Assembly (NCBI RefSeq): GCF_014647675.1
Contig: NZ_BMPQ01000004.1
Coordinates: forward strand, 478,060-535,776
Origin: Streptomyces flaveus
GTDB taxonomy: Bacteria > Actinomycetota > Actinomycetes > Streptomycetales > Streptomycetaceae
Length of the DNA stretch: 57,717 bases
Direction of reading: 5' to 3'
Numbering within the stretch: the first letter of the stretch is position 1; every line of letters begins with the position of its first letter. The notes beneath the pieces are model-generated. The model saw nothing but the letters and a program-made list of their open reading frames with translations, did no database searches and had not been told where the DNA came from. Both the position numbers and the translations under genes were made by a program. Below, in pieces: positions 56,731 through 57,717 of the stretch.

Positions 56731-57423
56731 TCAGGCCGGTTCGGTGCCGTCGGCCCGGACCCGCTGGGCGACGTCGCGCAGCTTGATGTTGTGATGCTGG
56801 GAGATGCGGCGCAGCACGTTGAAGGCGTCGTCCTCGCTCAGCTGGTGGCGCTCCATGAGGATGCCCATGGCCTCACCGACGGCGTGCCGGGTATCCATGG
56901 CGTGCTGCAGCTGGTCAATGGTGCGGGCGTCGGCCACGGCGACGGCGGCGTGGGAGGCCAGTAGCCAGCCCGCGATCTCGATGTCCTTGCCGAAGGCTCC
57001 AGGGTGGCGGGAGTACAGGTTCAGCGCGCCGAAGTCCTCGTTGTCGGTGTAGAGCAGCACGCCGGTCATGCTCCCGATGCCCAGCGTGCGGGCCTGGGCG
57101 GCGAACTGCGGCCATGCCGGCTGGGGCTGGGTCATGTCCTCGATCCGGTACACGCGCTCGCCGTCCCTGCGGCGGGCAAGATCGAAGCACGGTCCCTCGC
57201 CCAGCTCGCCCTGTAGGCGGTCGGACTCGGAAACCGTGTCCCCGCAGGCAGCCAGGGTCACGGCCCGGCCCTTGCGCACCGCGAGGATCCCGGCCGCGTC
57301 ACAGCCGTCCACCAGCCTCACCGCGGCCGCGGCGATCTCCTCCAGCGTCGCCTGGAGCGAGTCCTGGGCGAGCAGATCCCGCGCGAGCAGAGCCATCTGC
57401 TCGGCGTACTCACGCCACTCCAC
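56731..57423 (-). CDS. GAF-ANTAR two-domain RNA-binding regulator
   Basis: The 230-residue protein starts with a GAF domain (about 20-145: LEEIAAAAVRLVDGCDAAGI, LGEGPCFDLARR, LGIGSMTGVLLYTDNEDFG) and ends with an ANTAR domain (about 165-220: IDQLQHAMDTRHAVGEAMGI, LMERHQLSEDDAFNVLRRIS). ANTAR domains bind tandem hexaloops in mRNA and act as antiterminators, while GAF senses a ligand. I use GTG 57423 (VEWREYAEQM); longer starts up to 57474 are possible. The 294 bp to its right hold no gene. Confidence 0.88.
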   Translation of the reverse strand: MEWREYAEQMALLARDLLAQDSLQATLEEIAAAAVRLVDGCDAAGILAVRKGRAVTLAACGDTVSESDRLQGELGEGPCFDLARRRDGERVYRIEDMTQPQPAWPQFAAQARTLGIGSMTGVLLYTDNEDFGALNLYSRHPGAFGKDIEIAGWLLASHAAVAVADARTIDQLQHAMDTRHAVGEAMGILMERHQLSEDDAFNVLRRISQHHNIKLRDVAQRVRADGTEPA

Positions 57424-57717
57424 CGCCACCACCCGCCTCGATCGAGGTACAGCCACAGTACCGCCGGCCCGCAACGTCGCGGCCGGCCGTCACCATCGGG
57501 AAGTGCTGTGACTGGAGGTCCCCCGCGTGCGTGTGCAGCGGCTCGCAGGTCGGGGTCCACTGACTGGCTTTATCGGTGAGTCCTGACACCGCTTGTCGAT
57601 CGGCGCCGACACCGCCCGGTGCCGGCGGAGAGTGATATCGGGGCTCGTCGATGAACTAATGGTGCGTGTCGCGTCAACTGTTCTTTGACGTCGTGTTCAT
57701 GACGTATCTGGCGAGTT
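57424..57717. other. terminal gap with no supported gene
   Basis: The last stretch should hold the promoter of the GAF-ANTAR gene and the beginning of unseen sequence; no frame looks like protein. Confidence 0.35.

Overview
The window looks like accessory chromosome from a Streptomyces-like actinomycete. GC content is very high and third codon positions are strongly G/C. There is an EshA-type shell protein beside a geosmin-synthase-like terpene cyclase, a mycothiol-type domain, Tat and lipoprotein exports, and TetR, MerR, AraC and LysR regulators. All calls come from reading the sequence; no database was searched. I saw no rRNA or tRNA.

Left part (1-15 kb): an exported intradiol dioxygenase; a TetR regulator facing an NCS1 permease-DUF917-hydantoinase operon with a visible operator pair; a Cys-tailed DUF5685 protein; and a patch of decayed genes at 7.4-8.9 kb. 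The most notable locus is 9.9-15 kb. A DUF4239 membrane protein is followed by a two-domain germacradienol/geosmin-type terpene synthase and then a Family 2B encapsulin (EshA-like, with an inserted cyclic-nucleotide domain). The synthase carries the same 11-residue peptide, [11 protein letters not shown], in its inter-domain linker and in its C-terminal tail. I infer that these are cargo-loading tags and that the locus makes a terpene-cyclase nanocompartment.

Middle (15-40 kb): an IS6-type element and an almost identical inverted IS6 end bracket a module of two isochorismatase-fold hydrolases, an NCS2 permease and an AtzH-like protein; the distal IS end has cut off an ECF sigma gene. Then come membrane and exported proteins, a gene with two in-frame stops, a MerR-TIGR03086 fusion, a GNAT, a divergent AraC/quinone-reductase pair, a YihY/BrkB protein, an IS1341-type TnpB with a recognisable omegaRNA end, a GlxA-type regulator with an alpha/beta hydrolase, an NmrA-like gene broken by a 34-bp tandem duplication, and a TetR/serine-hydrolase pair around a 27-bp palindrome.

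Right part (40-57.7 kb): IS701 and group II intron remnants; then two small type I-E-like CRISPR fragments with the exact 61-nt period, lying either side of a LysR-epimerase-aldo/keto reductase cassette that has about 44-bp inverted repeats at its ends. Next are a Tat-exported hydrolase, a DHFR-fold reductase, a lamin-tail protein, a streptogramin-type resistance group (Vat-like acetyltransferase, ABC-F protein, divergent TetR), a secreted cupin, another IS6 copy that has cut off a cold-shock gene, an anti-sigma ATPase fragment and a GAF-ANTAR regulator. The many IS fragments and broken genes point to a plastic region such as a chromosome arm.
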